64,000 bases of DNA, taken from contig NZ_JAMBOC010000006.1 of NCBI RefSeq assembly GCF_023715405.1, forward strand, positions 1 through 64,000. The letters are read 5' to 3'. Under the pieces are notes generated by a model, which saw only the letters and a program-made list of their open reading frames with translations, ran no database searches and was not told where the DNA came from. The position numbers were made by a program, and so were the translations under genes. The stretch is from Solibacillus isronensis (GTDB taxonomy: Bacteria > Bacillota > Bacilli > Bacillales_A > Planococcaceae). Every line of letters starts with the position of its first letter. Position 1 is the stretch's first letter. Shown piece by piece: positions 63,521 to 64,000 of this stretch.

Positions 63521-63615
63521 TTACATGTACGTGCAAAATTAAAACAAAAGTTCAGGTTAGGGCAATATGAAATTGTCGCTGTTGAAATGTGTACATTCAC
63601 AATTGATGTGTTCAT
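63517..63615 (-). CDS. 32-residue leader peptide of the bmrCD-type operon
   Basis: Minus-strand ATG 9 nt after AAAGGAG. 32 codons starting MNTSIVNVHISTATIS and ending FNFARTCK, then TAA just before terminator 1. Position equals that of bmrB in B. subtilis, a leader translated so that antibiotic-stalled ribosomes allow read-through. Sequence similarity to BmrB is not claimed. Confidence 0.6.
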   Translation of the reverse strand: MNTSIVNVHISTATISYCPNLNFCFNFARTCK

Positions 63616-63660
63616 ATCCCTTAACTCCTTTCCTCGTTTTAATTTATTTAGTGTTCCTTA

Positions 63661-63689
63661 ATATTAGTGGAGGCAATTATTGTTGTCAA
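63661..63689 (-). promoter_or_regulatory. SigA promoter of the bmrCD-type operon
   Basis: Minus strand: TTGACA, 17 bp, TAATAT. Transcript start near 63654, giving a leader of about 390 nt. Confidence 0.85.
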
Positions 63690-63863
63690 TATTTTTTGAA
63701 AACATTTTATTTTCAGTGTTGTAATTTATTGGTTTTCTTATAATTTAATAGGCCTAGTCATTTTTCGGTATAAAAGGTCCACAGAAAAAAGCCGCCGGAA
63801 GTTTGAAAATTGTTTGTTAATTCTGTATCTTGAAAGTAATACATCAAAAGGAGTGAGGCAACG

Positions 63864-64000
63864 ATGAAGAAATTGTTACTAGTCATGCTATTTACGCTTG
63901 TGCTCGCAGCATGCGGGACAAAAGAGACGAGTGATGATGTAAATAATGTCCCGGGAAATAATTCAGATAATGTGACACAGGGTAGCTCTGAAGTGAAAGA
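63864..64000 (+). CDS. lipoprotein, 5' part only
   Basis: Begins MKKLLLVMLFTLVLAACGTK after AAAAGGAGTGAGG; signal peptide with lipobox LAAC. The remaining 25 codons are Asn/Asp/Ser-rich linker. The gene runs past the window, so its function cannot be judged. Confidence 0.75.
   Translation, partial: MKKLLLVMLFTLVLAACGTKETSDDVNNVPGNNSDNVTQGSSEVK

Noticed and set aside
1-64000. CRISPR arrays, insertion sequences, prophage or integrase genes
   Set aside because: No regularly spaced direct repeats with spacers, transposase, integrase or phage genes were found on either strand.

Overview
The window looks like an origin-proximal chromosomal segment of a low-GC, Gram-positive, endospore-former-type Bacillales bacterium, most likely Planococcaceae (Solibacillus/Lysinibacillus-like). 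The reasons are the conserved block arginase-sigW-rsiW-cdaA-cdaR-glmM-glmS with a glmS ribozyme, an rRNA operon end followed by a tRNA cluster, strong AGGAGG-type ribosome binding sites, frequent TTG/GTG starts, and three S-layer-homology (SLH) surface proteins. The genus is inferred from gene content only.

Layout. 1-3350: 5S rRNA, a FusB/FusC-type EF-G-binding protein, a lipoprotein hydrolase, and six tRNAs (Asn, Glu, Val, Tyr, Gln, Lys) with two promoters. 3460-12700: arginase, the SigW/RsiW envelope-stress pair with a SigW-type promoter, then c-di-AMP synthesis (cdaA, cdaR) and aminosugar synthesis (glmM, a PfpI-family protein, ribozyme-controlled glmS). 13-18 kb: an HrtAB/MacB-like ABC exporter, a ZIP metal transporter, an APH-fold kinase, a methyltransferase and small membrane proteins. 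17.9-20.6 kb: a five-gene operon around a YjfC-like ATP-grasp ligase with a short lipoprotein ending in Gly-Gly, a DUF350 membrane protein, an unrecognised protein and a 59-residue membrane protein. This is the least understood system here.

20.6-33 kb: two divergent LysR/transporter pairs (TauE/SafE, EamA), PsiE, an SLH protein, a 779-residue AraC regulator fused to a GH39-like domain lacking its nucleophile, a NorB-like efflux pump and tandem M20 amidohydrolases. 33-45 kb: an SLH protein, a soluble chemoreceptor, acetyltransferases, a Nudix hydrolase, signal peptidase I, a third M20 hydrolase, a PAS-GGDEF-EAL protein, and an FAD oxidoreductase. 45-52 kb: a PadR/HAAS-DUF4097 pair, a MerR/ABC exporter operon, a near-perfect parS site, and an SLH-NlpC/P60 wall hydrolase.

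52-64 kb: two tandem 40-residue microproteins, the peroxide-defence pair ahpC/ahpF with a PerR-like box and an unusual ahpF 5' end, a zinc-ribbon/RpoA-CTD-like protein, a CarH-like MerR regulator divergent from an MMPL transporter, and a BmrC/BmrD-type heterodimeric multidrug exporter. Its ~390-nt leader encodes two short peptides and two terminators, the layout of translation-coupled drug-induced attenuation. The window ends inside a lipoprotein gene.

Most transcription units end in clear intrinsic terminators, which makes the operon boundaries fairly certain. No insertion sequence, prophage or CRISPR array was seen.
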